The notes beneath the pieces are model-generated. The model saw only the letters and a program-made list of their open reading frames with translations, made no database searches and was not told the DNA's origin. The position numbers and the translations under genes are program-made. DNA of 64,000 nt from Limnomonas spitsbergensis (lineage: Eukaryota > Chlorophyta > Chlorophyceae > Chlamydomonadales). The stretch is taken from NCBI GenBank assembly GCA_037349105.1, contig JAYJMM010000009.1, positions 124,001-188,000 on the forward strand. Direction: 5' to 3'. This document shows positions 41,759 to 52,552 of this stretch, in pieces. How positions within the stretch are numbered: the first letter of the stretch is position 1; each line of letters begins with the position of its first letter.

Positions 41759-43830
41759 ATGAAGGGCAGATCTTCCCGACCACAGCCGACCCACACGGGA
41801 TATGAAATTGCACAACGGTTACCATACTGGCATTACATAATGAGAAGGCTTTCAGCTGGCTGCCTTGGTGGTATCAGAACATGACGTCGCAGACCCCAAA
41901 GGCAGTCTCGCGACAGTCGACGACCTGCCTGATGGTCCCTTTACCACTACACCACTAGGGGGATGGTAGAGACCATGATGTCGCAGGCCCCAAAGGCAGT
42001 CTCACGACAGTCGACGACCTGCCTGATGGTCCCTGCACCACTACACCACTAGGGGGATGGTAGCAGAACATGATGTCGCAGGCCCCAAAGGCAGTCTCAC
42101 GACAGTCGACGACCTGCCTGATGGTCCCTGCACCACTACACCACTAGGGGGATGGTAGCAGAACATGACGCTGCAGGCCCCAAAGGCAGTCTCACGACAG
42201 TCGACGACCTGCTTGATCGTCCCTGCACCACTACACCACTAGGGGGATGGTAGAGAACATGACGTTGCAGGCCCCAAAGGCAGTCTCACGACAGTCGACG
42301 ACCTGCCTGATGGTCCCTGCACCACTACACCACTAGGGGGATGGTAGAGAACATGACGTTGCAGGCCCCAAAGGCAGTCTCACGATAGTCGACGACCTGC
42401 CTGATGGTCCCTGCACCACTACACCACTAGGGGGATGGTGGCAGAACATGATGTCGCAGGCCCCAAAGGCAGTCTCACGACAGTTGACGACCTGCCTGAT
42501 GGTCCCTGCACCACTACACCACTAGGGGGATGGTAGCAGAACATGACGTCGCAGGCCCCGAAGGCAGTCTCACGACAGTCAACGACCTGCCTGATGGTCC
42601 CTGCACCACTACACCACTAGGGGGATGGTAGCAGAACATGACGTTGCAGGCCCCAAAGGCAGTCTCACGACAGTCGACGACCTGCCTGATGGTTCCTGCA
42701 CCACTACACCACTAGGGGGATGGTAGCGGAACATGACGTTGCAGGCCCCAAAGGCAGCCCCACGTGAGCTCGTCACCGAAAGATGTAAGTCCCTCCCTTG
42801 AGCACGAAGGTACTGCAGGCACACTGCCCACCTTCTAAGACAAGGACAAGATTCTTTAGGTGGATACGAAGACATAGAAGGATTAACACTCAGCAACATG
42901 CAACGGGTGATGTACATCCAGCAGTACATGCAACAGGACAAGGTACATCAGCCCACTCACCATTCGCACCATGCTGACACACCCAGCGGTACATGCAACA
43001 GAACGAGGTACATCAGCCCACTCACCATTCACACCATGCTGACACACCCAGCGGTACATGCAACAGAACGAGGTACATCAGCCCACTCACCATTCACACC
43101 ATGCTGACACACCCAGCAGCACATGCAACATGACGAGGTACATCAGCCCACTCACCATTCACACCATGCTGACACATCCAGCGGTACATGCAACAGGACG
43201 AGGTACATCAGCCCACTCACCATTCGCACCATGCTGACACACCCAGCGGTACATGCAACAGAACGAGGTACATCAGCCCACTCACCATCCACACCATGCT
43301 GACACACCCAGCGGTACATGCAACAGAACGAGGTACATCAGCCCACTCACCATTCACACCATGCTGACACATCCAGCGGTACATGCAACAGGACGAGGTA
43401 CATCAGCCCACTCACCATTCACACCATGCTGACACACCCAGCAGCACATGCAACATGGCGATGTACATCAGCCCACTCACCATTCACACCATGCTGACAC
43501 ATCCAGCGGTACATGCAACAGGACGAGGTACATCAGCCCACTCACCATTCGCACCATGCTGACACACCCAGCGGTACACGCGCGTTGCAGCAGGGTCAGA
43601 CCTTGCACCTCGGCAAACCTGCAGACTGCTTGGCGCTGGCTAGGGCTGAGAGAGACCAGGATCGCCTACACAGCATGGGGCGTGCATGCTTTGAGGGATG
43701 CGTGGGGTGGGGCTTCTGGGTTAATGCTGCAGCGATATGGGGAGGACCCCTGATATTTGCCCTCTGTTGTACTTCTTCATCTTTGATGTACCGTTGGTGG
43801 AGGTTGGTTCCGCCAATTGAAACCAATTAA
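41759..43830 (+). CDS. three-exon small membrane protein, 163 residues
   Basis: Exons 41759-41870, 42803-42942 and 43591-43830 join in phase without a stop. The ATG is preceded by an in-frame TAA at 41723. Exon 1 (starts MKGRSSRPQPTHTGYEIAQR) ends at G|GTATCA. Exon 2 follows the acceptor CCCTCCCTTGAG, encodes GQDSLGGYEDIEGLTLSNMQ and ends GACAAG|GTACAT. Exon 3 follows GCGTTGCAG, encodes QGQTLHLGKPADCLALARAE, then a hydrophobic segment (WVNAAAIWGGPLIFALCC), and stops at 43828-43830. A TGTAA polyadenylation signal lies 12 bp later. The alternative acceptor CTGCAG (exon start 42819) would break the frame. Both introns are satellites (94-bp and 65-bp units). Function unknown; the size and single helix would suit an organelle membrane subunit, but that is a guess. 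Confidence 0.7.
41871..42770. repeat. 94-96-bp satellite forming intron 1
   Basis: Nine to ten copies of a unit containing CACCACTAGGGGGATGGTAG, CAGAACATGACGTTGCAGGC and CTCACGACAGTCGACGACCT; CTAGGGGGATGG recurs at 41955, 42049, 42145, 42239, 42333, 42427, 42522, 42617 and 42712. It starts at the 5' splice site of exon 1: the donor context GGTGGTATCAGAACATGACG is a diverged unit. Confidence 0.9.
42921..43585. repeat. 65-bp satellite forming intron 2 and duplicating the donor site
   Basis: About ten copies of TACATGCAACAGGACGAGGT followed by ACATCAGCCCACTCACCATT and a CATGCTGACACACCCAGCG block. The first unit is the 3' end of exon 2 plus its 5' splice site (CAACAGGACAAG|GTACATCAG), so every unit carries a copy of the exon end and a potential donor. 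Confidence 0.9.
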
Positions 43831-43841
43831 AAGGCCTAGGA

Positions 43842-43846
43842 TGTAA
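43842..43846 (+). terminator. TGTAA polyadenylation signal
   Basis: TGTAA 12 bp after the stop of the three-exon gene; canonical for green algae. Confidence 0.65.
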
Positions 43847-44321
43847 CATGTATATATTTGTTTGACATACATAACGGAACCACCAACCACCAACCAAACA
43901 CAACCACCAGCTAATACGACCAGGGCCTTCTGATCGAACAGGCTCCAGCAGAGGGACAGTAGCAAACCTCAGACGACAAGGCTTAATACCGGTACCAAGG
44001 GCAAAAAGACATAAGGCCAGAGCCGCTCAAGAGATGTGAGTCCTGTTGTCTGCTTGCACACCCACACAATAGCCTTGCTTGAAAGTTTGCAAATGGAGGC
44101 AACGGGATAGAGGCCAGTCATTAGGTCGGGGTAATCCCGGGTGGGGTTAGCACAACATAGATATTTGTAAAGAAGGTCAGCCAGACCCCCTCGCCAAAGC
44201 ATGACTAATAATGGCCATGACACGGTAATGATCTGATCCTGCATAGGTGGATGCAGCATGAGCTCTTACATGAACGCAGGGTGATGACGACTTCAACCGG
44301 CTGAAAAGCTATAAGGTGCAG

Positions 44322-44457
44322 TTTGGACACGGTGGAGCTGCAAGAAGTGTTTGCGCAGGATTCTGATCCCAGTGCATACATTCTGACGCTGTCCCCTTAC
44401 CGCACTCACCTGTATTTGATGAGGTTTCGGCTCAGGGTCACGATCCCAATTAATTGA
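44322..44457 (+). CDS. candidate terminal exon, function unknown
   Basis: After a CAG acceptor (44319-44321) a frame reads LDTVELQEVFAQDSDPSAYI and LTLSPYRTHLYLMRFRLRV to TGA at 44455-44457. The peptide looks like normal protein, but there is no ATG, so upstream exons would be needed. Partner exons and a poly(A) signal were not found. A donor-like GATGAG|GTTTCG inside it is an alternative end. Confidence 0.3.
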
Positions 44458-44459
44458 GT

Positions 44460-46410
44460 GTGCGGGTTATGAAAATATGTGATGCATGCACTCAAGGCCC
44501 AGTTTGATTGTGCAGCCCCATTGCAGTTGTCTAGTTGTGCAGCCTCTGTGAATGCCCGACAACACAGCCTCAATGGTTGAGATTTCAAACCAATTGGCTG
44601 TGCGGCATAGACATGAGATTTCAAACCAATTGGCCGTGCAACATGGAAACAAGATGCACTTGACGGCCTGCTTCAAGAATACAGGAAGCATAAGAAAGCC
44701 TCCCCTGCGTGCTTTCCTTACGGTATAGCAGGTACGTGCAGAACCATATGCAGGTGCCCATGCACATCTGCATGCATGCATGCATGCATGCACCATGTCC
44801 CCATGTGCACACCAAAGAATACGCCCATGCACATCCATGTCCACACCCACGCACATGCCCGTGCCCTCGCACAGCTACCCGCCCCCATGCACATGCACAT
44901 GCAAAACCAGATACACGCCTAAGCCCCTGTGCACACACACACCTGCCTCCAAGCACACGCCCATGCACACGTTCATACACACATTCATGCCCCCATGCAT
45001 ACCCACATGGAATGCGCGTACATCCCGCTGTTGCAGGGCAGCGTCCAGCCTGTTCCATGGAAGAGCCCGGCGCATGGCCGACGGGGACTGGGCTGGCAGC
45101 GGAGCATCCTCACCATGTAAGCGCTCGCGAGGAAGGTCCTCAGACGTCCCACCCCAGGCTGCTGCTCCGCTCTCCCCACTCCAGGGGGGGGACGAACCGC
45201 TGCGGCCACGACGAGGATATGCGCAGGCCAAGAATAGTTTCATATAAGACATTTCCCTGTCTTGCCAGACGAGGGCTGTCCGAATCGAGATCTGACGCAA
45301 GATTCCCCCGATAGATACGCCCTGGCCCCTGGGCACCGGGAGCGGGAGGCGTGGCTGGGCGTGGCTGGGCGGAGCACCAGCTGATACCTCAACCGACAGG
45401 CTATCAGGGTGAACGATGTCTCAGAGGGTGGCGATGCGGACGCTTTTGTGCACGCGTGAGTTTGTTCCTCTTGTTCGGGGGGTGATAATCGGAGACGGAA
45501 TTACTCTCTGCTAAAGGATAACCAGTGATTCAATATAAATGTGTATTTAGATATCGGTATCAGAAAGATATGTTGTTACGCTCGAAAGAACCCCCCGTCA
45601 GGACCGGACCGGTTTTCACGCTCGAGTCTCTCTTCTTCTACCAATCCGTATCATCTGATAGCTGTTGTGAAAGAAGCAGTGTCTAATGATATACTGATAT
45701 GACTACATGAGGTCACAGATGATGTGGACGTGAGCCGAGGATTACGGCACAGCGTCACAAGGTGTGACTCACACCCTGCCAGGCTGGTGACGTAGTTGTA
45801 ATGTGATGTGATGAGGATTTGGCATGAGGTTTCAGTTGTAGCCCCTGGTTGTAGGGTCATACAAAGTGAAATTGATGCATTTCTACGTGTCTGCCTCTTT
45901 CTCCTTATCCCCTTCTAATTATTCCCTGCTACCGGTACTTATCCCCTACCAATTATCCCCTACCGTTAAGACACCAGCGCAGTTGTACCATACCAATCCA
46001 TCTAGCCTGCTTGGTGCCCGCTGGGTGGCCGCTGTACAACACTTGGAAATCAGGGAGGAGACGAGGGCGAGTGGTGACTGGGCTAATGTTATACCTCACC
46101 CTGATGTGTTTTACCTTTTACACCAAGGCAGCATGTGGGGGTCTGCGCCTCAACTAGTTGTTGTTACAAAGTTGAGGCATTCACCCACAGGTTTTACTGA
46201 AAGGGCCAGGAAGAGCCAGACGGGAGAACTTCTGGCTACATACGTTAAGGAGAACTGCTGTCCATGACCTGCCTTGGGCCCGGGCCTGGATGGAGTGGTA
46301 GAGAGGTTTCGTCTAGGACATCAGGAGGGAAGGCTCCTCGCACCCCAGGTTTGCTGCTGGCTGTTTCTCCTGTTGTGGCTGCGAGAGATATGGGGTGATA
46401 AGCTAACCCA
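44460..46410. other. CATGCACA-rich simple sequence and no firm gene
   Basis: 44755-45010 is rich in CCATGCACA/CATGCATG repeats. Minus-strand frames near 45000-45330 contain exon-like pieces (AMRRALPWNRLDAALQQRDV), and a plus frame at 45866-46267 is open for 133 codons. None has consistent splice sites, so no gene is called. Confidence 0.3.
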
Positions 46411-46413
46411 AAT

Positions 46414-46515
46414 TGTTAAATGACGATACATCTGTGGGCCCTGCTCCTTGGGCTCGGCCGCATGGGCGCCCAAGTACCGGTAATCGGTCGGGAGGAAAGA
46501 AACACAGATTAGGTG
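46414..46515 (-). mobile_element. LINE-X 3' tail, inverted diverged copy
   Basis: Reverse complement contains TTGGGCGCCCATGCGGCCGA and GCAGGGCCCACAGATGTA, preceded by pyrimidine-rich sequence. Confidence 0.6.
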
Positions 46516-46519
46516 TTCA

Positions 46520-47590
46520 GAAAAAGAAGGGGAAAAAGAGGAAACCAAAGGAGGGGAACCCACATTGGTGGCATGCCCTGATGGCTGTGAGACCTAAACC
46601 CCTAAAACTCCTTAAGAAGCCGCGGTGGGCTTTGGGTTCCATCAATTATAAGGTGGTAGGCTGGACCCTAGACTCTGCCAAGTTGGTGACTCATCCCCAT
46701 GGCAGTGAAACCCTAAACCCTCACCCCCTTGACCTCCTGAAGGGGCCGTAGTGGGCTTTGGGGCCACGGCATTAGTAGGTGGCAGGCTGAACCATTGCTG
46801 AATCCCAATCTATTGCCGAATTAGCGGCTATCCCCCAAAGCTGTGTTACCGAGACCCCCCCTCTGCCGGGACTGTGGTGAGCTCAGGGAGTGCGGTCACA
46901 TCGACAAGAACGAGAAGAAGAGGCTCCCGCACAACAAGCTGGGACGTTTGGTGATGAAGGTGCGATCCAGCAGGGCTGTGCTGGCTCAGGTAGATGTGAT
47001 TAACAGGGCTGGGCTGGCTGGAGTGACCCTTGATCACTTCACCTAGCTAGAAGACTGTTGGGCAGGCCCTAAAGGCTGGAGCTGGGACGTTTGGTGAAGC
47101 AGGTACGATAGGTGTTCTAAGGGAACTTCAAACCAGGGGACCCCTCTTCAAACACAATCAAATTCAACACTTAGAGGGATTATCGGTAAAGCAGTGAGGT
47201 CTCGGACACCTGCCAGGTTGTCAAGAGTAAACCCCTACAGGCATGTGCCCTTTCAAATCTGCTTTTCCTCTTGTGTGAATATTCACCCTTAAAGAGCAGG
47301 CAAGGTCAAGAGCACGTAGCAGATCCTCCCATAATCTATGCCCATCACGGAGTACCAGATCATGGCGCACCTCATCGCACCAAGTGCGCCCTCCGGTGTG
47401 CTCACTGTTCGGCTGCAGGTTTCATGTCGGCTTCCATGGCTTCCTCCATGAGGCTGCCGTGTTGCTGTGCCGTTCATCGTAGGAGCGCATCATGTGTTGC
47501 CATGCTCGTTGTGACGGCTGGGTCTGTGCTCCCTGATGACCCCTGAGCAGGCAGCGAGCGCGGATATCCCCACAATCAGGCGCAAGAGAG
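46520..47590. other. no firm gene
   Basis: A short plus frame at 46843-47046 (GRLVMKVRSSRAVLAQVDVI) looks protein-like and its GCTGGGACGTTTGGTGAAG segment is repeated about 170 bp later, but no splice context supports it. CCTAAA motifs at 46590-46720 are isolated. Confidence 0.25.
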
Positions 47591-47598
47591 GAAGCAGA

Positions 47599-47788
47599 CA
47601 GTGCTTATTTTTTCGTGACTCACCTACATTTTACCTACACTCCAGCCGCTGGTCAGAGTCCCTATTTGAGGCCAGCCTTCCTGCCTTGGTCACCAACTGC
47701 AGGCCGGTCTTGGTTTGGTCCTAATTGGGCCTTTGGCAGCCGTTGGGAGGCCTGCCATAGTTGAACTTTAGCCGAAAGAAGAGACACT
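47599..47788. mobile_element. MITE family M2, copy f, with 9-bp target duplication
   Basis: Ends CAGTGCTTATTTTTTCGTGA and, inverted, AGTGTCTCTTCTTTCGG. Flanked by GGAAGCAGA (47590-47598) and GGAAGCAGG (47789-47797). Confidence 0.85.
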
Positions 47789-48206
47789 GGAAGCAGGCTG
47801 GACCGTATCCCCTGATTGAGTCAGTGCCGCGGCCGGAGGTGGCCGGTGGCCCACACCATGATAGCTCTGTAGACTGACCGCAGTTGGCCGCAACAAATGA
47901 AACTGCTACTAACTGTAACTCACTGCGGACACAGGCAGGCTTTGCAAAGTTCAGAAATCCCAGCAGAGCGCATATACAAGACTGGTAGAGATTTGAACTC
48001 CAGCGTGGCGGGGATGTTTGGGCTGCCAGGCCAAGGTTCAAGGGTCATATCATATGACTCACATAAATTATGTGAGAGGTGACCTCTGCGCGTGGGCAAG
48101 ATGTCGCCTCAAACCGCCTTAACCCCGCCGGACATACCGGCGGGGTTGAGGATTGGGGGCCTTGGTTGCACAAGGCCCAGTCATGGTCGCCTTTTCCAAT
48201 TTATGG

Positions 48207-48292
48207 TAACGGTGCGGATGTGGCTTCGGCCCCGACTGAGCTGCGCTGTTCCCTTAACCCACACGCCCCTAGGGGGGCGTAGTTTTCTTTCT
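48207..48292 (+). mobile_element. R4 short dispersed repeat with T-rich tail
   Basis: GGTAACGGTGCGGATGTGGC through CACGCCCCTAGGGGGGCGTA and a TTTTCTTTCTTTC tail; the best-preserved copy together with 3244-3327. Confidence 0.7.
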
Positions 48293-48710
48293 TTCTGGTC
48301 GCCTTTTCCACACGACTCTGCATCTCCTATCAGTGCAAGAAACAAACGAAAGGCAACCAATCAATTACCAACAAGCCAGTTAATCAACCGAGCAATCGAT
48401 CATCAGTCAACCAACGAGAAGGGGAGGCACACTGGCACATGTGCTTGGCCCAGCTCTCACTTGAGAGCAGGTTCCCTGAACGCTGTGACCAGCCCGCGGC
48501 TGCCTCTACACGCACATTAACCATGTGTCCATGTACCATGCTTCGGCCCAAATGGGCGGCTTCCGTAATCCACACACTTGTCTGCGTATCTATTTACTGT
48601 AATTATTTATGAGCGGGGGCCCTGACCCGCCCGCGTCTGCATCTGCACCAGCATGATCTTCATGACCTCATTCTCCAGGGGGAAAGGATCCAGGGGGACA
48701 ACACTGGTGT

Positions 48711-48951
48711 CATCCAAACCCAAGGTTGAGGGATCGAACCCGCCAAACGATACCTCTCTCTCCCCCTGTCTGAATCTCCGAGCTCCATGCTCCTGCCTCC
48801 CTCACATGGGAGGGGGTGGCATACTGGCATAGTGGCATGGCTGCACCCCGGTCCTGGATGTGCAAGGTAGCTGGAATAGAGCTTGCTCATCCCCTGCCAG
48901 CCCCACGCGGCCAAGCGTTCAACAGGGCCCAGCCCCTATGCAATGTTCTAA
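48711..48951. mobile_element. SINE-like element S1, copy 2
   Basis: About 240 bp matching 31130-31362 from CATCCAAACCCAAGGTTGAG to CAATGTTCTA. The minus strand carries GGGTTCGATCCC, a perfect B-box core. No target duplication is visible. It abuts LINE-X sequence on its right. Confidence 0.8.
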
Positions 48952-48954
48952 CCT

Positions 48955-49724
48955 TGAGGGCGGGACCGAGGACCTGGGTGCACTGGAGGAGCTGGAGCAG
49001 GGAGGAGCCACCCCCAGACTGCGCCAGGCAGCGACCGACCTGCTTCCGTTATCCGTCACAGGAGTGCTGGCACTACTGGGCGTAGCCTACTACAAACGCA
49101 GCTGAAGGCCAGCAGTTGGGGGGGACCAGGGGACCCGCCAAACAACACAGGTCTGCAGAAACCTAGCACGCCTGGTTTCAACCGACGGCAGGCGCTTTGC
49201 TGGCGCACGCCAGGAACCGTACAAGCGAGATGAAGCGTGCTTGCGCACGCATAACTTCAGGGTTGCGGCTCGGTGCAGTGGGCACGGCCGACACTAGAGG
49301 ACAGTGCAGCTGTCAGTGGCTTGATGCACGCTGCTACCATGCTGGGCTGGGGGAGGGCGAGCATGTGGAGGAAGATCGTCATACTTTTTTCCAATGCCCG
49401 TTGTGAAGGAAAAGCCTAGGGATCAGGGATAGGCAGGACCACCTGACAGTGTTGTACACTTTCACAAATTGTGATGGGGCAGGCATGGGTGGGATACCTT
49501 AGCTGTTGTGGAAAATGTGTTTGTTATCGTTGAGGTGATGACGATTATCAGAGCCTGGGGATTCCTTTGACTTGTTCTCCAGCCCCTTCCACTTGTTTTG
49601 TCTGCCCCTTGATTTTATTTTATAACCCATTTTCCTTCTCTCCTGCCCCCCGCCCAACCAAACAGTGGGCATGCACGCGGCCGTGCCTTTTTGAGCTGAG
49701 CCCCAAGGTGTAATGCCATTGACT
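48955..49724 (+). pseudogene. LINE-X copy A: degenerate C-terminal ORF plus 3' UTR
   Basis: Translations match copy B: LGALEELEQGGATPRLRQAA corresponds to LGALEELELGSAIPKLRQTA, and GEGEHVEEDRHTFFQCP to DALHVCFQCP. Frameshifts and stops are frequent. The 3' UTR ends in CAAGGTGTAATGCCATTGAC at about 49724. The Cys...His...Cys pattern near the end recalls the C-terminal zinc knuckle of non-LTR retrotransposon ORF2 proteins. Confidence 0.6.
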
Positions 49725-49959
49725 TTTTCGAGAGAAAATAATCGAATCCGTACTATGGTACAGTGTGACGTGGATTTCCTAGTCAAGCAAGCCCCACAGC
49801 CGTACATTTCTCTTGATTTCACCAGCTGTCCCATGAGAGAAGGCACCGGGCACCCACAGGCAGTCTGCACACAGGTACGGGATAAATGGGGGGTCATGAG
49901 GGAGCTGCAGATATAGCCGTTATATGTTGGTGGCAAAATGTACTTAGCTTCTACAACGC

Positions 49960-50873
49960 TGCGGTCGCACCAGCAGCACAGCAAGACAGCCCACTCATGG
50001 CCGCAGCCATGGCGGCCGACATGGAGCTCGCTGTCAGACAGGGCACCAGAGGGCGCAATTGGTGCAGGGAACTGCTAGGTGCTCTGGAGGAGCTGGAGCT
50101 GGGATCAGCCATCCCCAAACTGCGTCAGACAGCGACTGACCTGCAGCCACTACCTGTCCCAGAGGTGCTAGCGCTAGTTGATGCAGCATACGAGCGGGCG
50201 CAGCTGGATGCAGCTGGCAGAGGGGATCCTAGAGATCCTGCCACTGAACACAGGTCTACGGCGGCCTACCGCACCTGGTTCAGTCTACGGCGGGTGCCGT
50301 GCTGGCGCAGGCCAGGGGCCGCACCAGTTGAAGGGATTGTCCTTGCGTGCGCACGAACTTGAGGCTTTGGCTCAGCGCCGTCAGTACGACTGACACTCGA
50401 GGACGGCGCAGCGGTCAGCAGCGTGACGGACGCTGCTGCCAATGGTGTTGGGCAAGGGGAGATGGCGAGCATGTGAGGATGCGCTGCATGTCTGCTTCCA
50501 ATGCCCTAGCGTGAAGGAGAGGCTTAGGGAGAGCGGTTGGGCAGGCCCCCCGGTGGGCGCCAAAGACTTCCAACAGTTGTACCGGGGCAGGCTTGGATGG
50601 GAGGCTCTGACTTTTGTTGAGGACGTTGTACGCTTTGTTGAGGCCTAGATTTGTTGCTTTTCTTTGCCTTCTTGGGGAACAGGCTTGAGAGGGGCAAAGA
50701 TACTTCGGGCTGCCTTTTTCCTTTTGGGGGGGGTACGATGTATTTCTTCCTCCTTTGTGTTTTTCTCCTTCTTTCCCTCTTACCTCAAGTTTCTTTTCTT
50801 CCAACGGGACAGTTGGGCGCCCACGCGGCCGAGCCTTTTTGAGCAGGGCCCAGAGCTGTTATGTCAAAGACAG
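49960..50873 (+). pseudogene. LINE-X copy B: C-terminal ORF fragment plus 3' UTR
   Basis: A frame reads GALEELELGSAIPKLRQTAT and LPVPEVLALVDAAYERAQLD, then after a frameshift continues to HVCFQCPSVKERLRESGWAG and FVEDVVRFVEA before TAG at 50647-50649. A ~220-bp pyrimidine-rich 3' UTR follows and ends GTTGGGCGCCCACGCGGCCG ... GAGCAGGGCCCAGAGCTGTT. The RT domain is missing, as expected for a 5'-truncated insertion. This copy shows what the many short tails elsewhere in the window are. Confidence 0.6.
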
Positions 50874-50889
50874 GTACGGGATAAGCATG

Positions 50890-51045
50890 GCCCAGAGGTG
50901 TAACTTTGCTTACGTCACTGACAGCTGAAGGAGAAGCTAATGGAGCGCGGGTGGGCAATCCCCCAATAAAGTTGCAGAGTTTCACCAGTTGTAACGGGTA
51001 TGAAGGCCCAGGGGTCCAAAGGTGTAACGTCATCGACATAGCATG
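50890..51045 (+). mobile_element. two further LINE-X tail fragments
   Basis: GGCCCAGAGGTGTAACTTTG (50893) and TCCAAAGGTGTAACGTCATC (51018) repeat only the last ~30 bp of the family terminus. Confidence 0.5.
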
Positions 51046-51605
51046 CCACTGTTGTGGTAATTTAATCTCCCTAGAAACCAATTTTTGGAACCAATCGAAC
51101 AAGATGTTGGTGCTGTCTAAAGGCTGCCGCCAGCAAGATGGCCGTCACTCAAGCGGTGCGCCAGGTTTTCGATTTATTACAAAAGAGCCGTAGGAAAGAG
51201 TCAGCATTTATTAATATAAGTGCTCACCAATGAACACATGCAAATCAAGACAGCAGGCTTGAACCTGCTGTAGGTATAAAAATCCGTTGAATAATGGGCA
51301 CTGACAGATCGATTCCATACTTCCGGTATCTAACCGGCCTAACAGGCCACTGAGGTTCAGCAGCACAAGTACCGGCACTCCAGAGATTTCTTCACACGTT
51401 CTTAGGAGTTTCAGCACAGAAAGGCTCACATGTACTACAGGTTAAGTACTGAAGAATTTTGAAAAACATGCCCCACTCAACTGAAGAATCAGTTATAATT
51501 GGGTGCTTGATTTATCATGACAGTACGCACGACACGTCTGTACACTGAATCAAGGTACATATACAAGACAGGACTCAACAGAATGCTAATATTCACTACT
51601 CTATC

Positions 51606-51812
51606 CTAGATGTAGTGAAAGCAGGGGGTGCAAGGAGGGGATGTCAGAAGTAGGACAACAGTTCTCCAATAAGAAGTAGCATAGTAGTTATAGTACACTG
51701 GCTTGAAGGAGTACGGGAACGAAACCTGGTCAAATCTGACTGTTGCCGCACAAACAAGGAAGACAACAAACACAAGGCAAGCAACAGGGATGAGTTTTGG
51801 GCGGTAAAACAT
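51606..51812 (-). CDS. candidate first exon with signal anchor
   Basis: ATG at 51812, then MFYRPKLIPVACLVFVVFLV, a basic start and hydrophobic core typical of a signal peptide or anchor. A possible donor CAG|GTTTCG follows after 29 codons; otherwise the frame stops at 51606. No partner exon was found, and the surrounding 51,050-51,970 DNA is AT-richer than average. Confidence 0.25.
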   Translation of the reverse strand: MFYRPKLIPVACLVFVVFLVCAATVRFDQVSFPYSFKPVYYNYYATSYWRTVVLLLTSPPCTPCFHYI

Positions 51813-51972
51813 TTTGAAGATGAAAACTTTGGTGCTATGCTAGCAAGAAGGACTAAATCAATGCTGGAATACGTACGAATAGCCCAGATTCTTGGCTGAA
51901 AGAATAGAAATACAAGCAACAGAAGCAACAGACACTGCTAACTGCGTGTGCTCATGTCATCTCCCAGTCTAC

Positions 51973-52552
51973 TTATGGGCCACGGTTCACAGTGTAAGAC
52001 ACTGATCCCCAAGGGCCTGGTAGAGGCCCTGGGCCTGTTGGGGTCCAGTAAGAGACCCAGCTGATCTGCCGGTTGGCGACCGTTTCAGGAACAGGCTTGC
52101 TTGGAGGTGCCTTGACTGCTGTAGCAACAGAGCGAAGGTGAAGGATGAGGCTCTCATCCTACATGGGCCAACAAAGGAGAATCAAGGTTAGGCATGTCAC
52201 AACTCACAAGCATGATGGGGGGGGTCATGGTCTACAGCAAGGGGACTACAGGATGGGAGGCCAGCTGCCACCTGCAACATGTATGGTTAGCTCCAGGGGG
52301 GCATGATGACATGGCCGCGACGGATTTATGACGAAATTATGACAATCAACTGAGGAGGCTTACGAAAATTTCGAAAGCAAGCAAGCTATTATCAGCCCTT
52401 GCTGACATCAGCCTCGAGACACGACAGCAAAACCGACTTACCTTCGCCCCCTTGAGGTTCGCGACAGCTCGCGAGGACACATACAGCAGGCTTGCTGCGA
52501 TGGTTGAACAGCCGAGTTGAAGCAGGCCGAACTGCTGCCAGTTAGACAACAT
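51973..52552 (-). CDS. two-exon gene, 98-residue protein with N-terminal hydrophobic segment
   Basis: Exon 1 (52552-52442) runs from ATG through 37 codons to a perfect donor AAG|GTAAGT. Exon 2 (52158-51973) follows the acceptor TTGGCCCATGTAG and ends at TAA. Both junctions are phase 0. The N-terminus (MLSNWQQFGLLQLGCSTIAA, then SLLYVSSRAVANLKGAK) could be an organelle presequence or membrane anchor. The C-terminus is Pro/Gly/Trp-rich (ISWVSYWTPTGPGPLPGPWG). The 283-bp intron is free of repeats. I recognise no family; size and shape would suit a small organelle or membrane-complex subunit. Further internal exons cannot be excluded. Confidence 0.6.

Noticed and set aside
45866..46267. 133-codon plus-strand ORF
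   Set aside because: Protein-like in part, but no splice sites, poly(A) signal or recognisable motif.
46843..47046. 67-codon plus-strand ORF with basic C-terminus
   Set aside because: Plausible composition, but isolated and partly duplicated nearby; not enough to call a gene.
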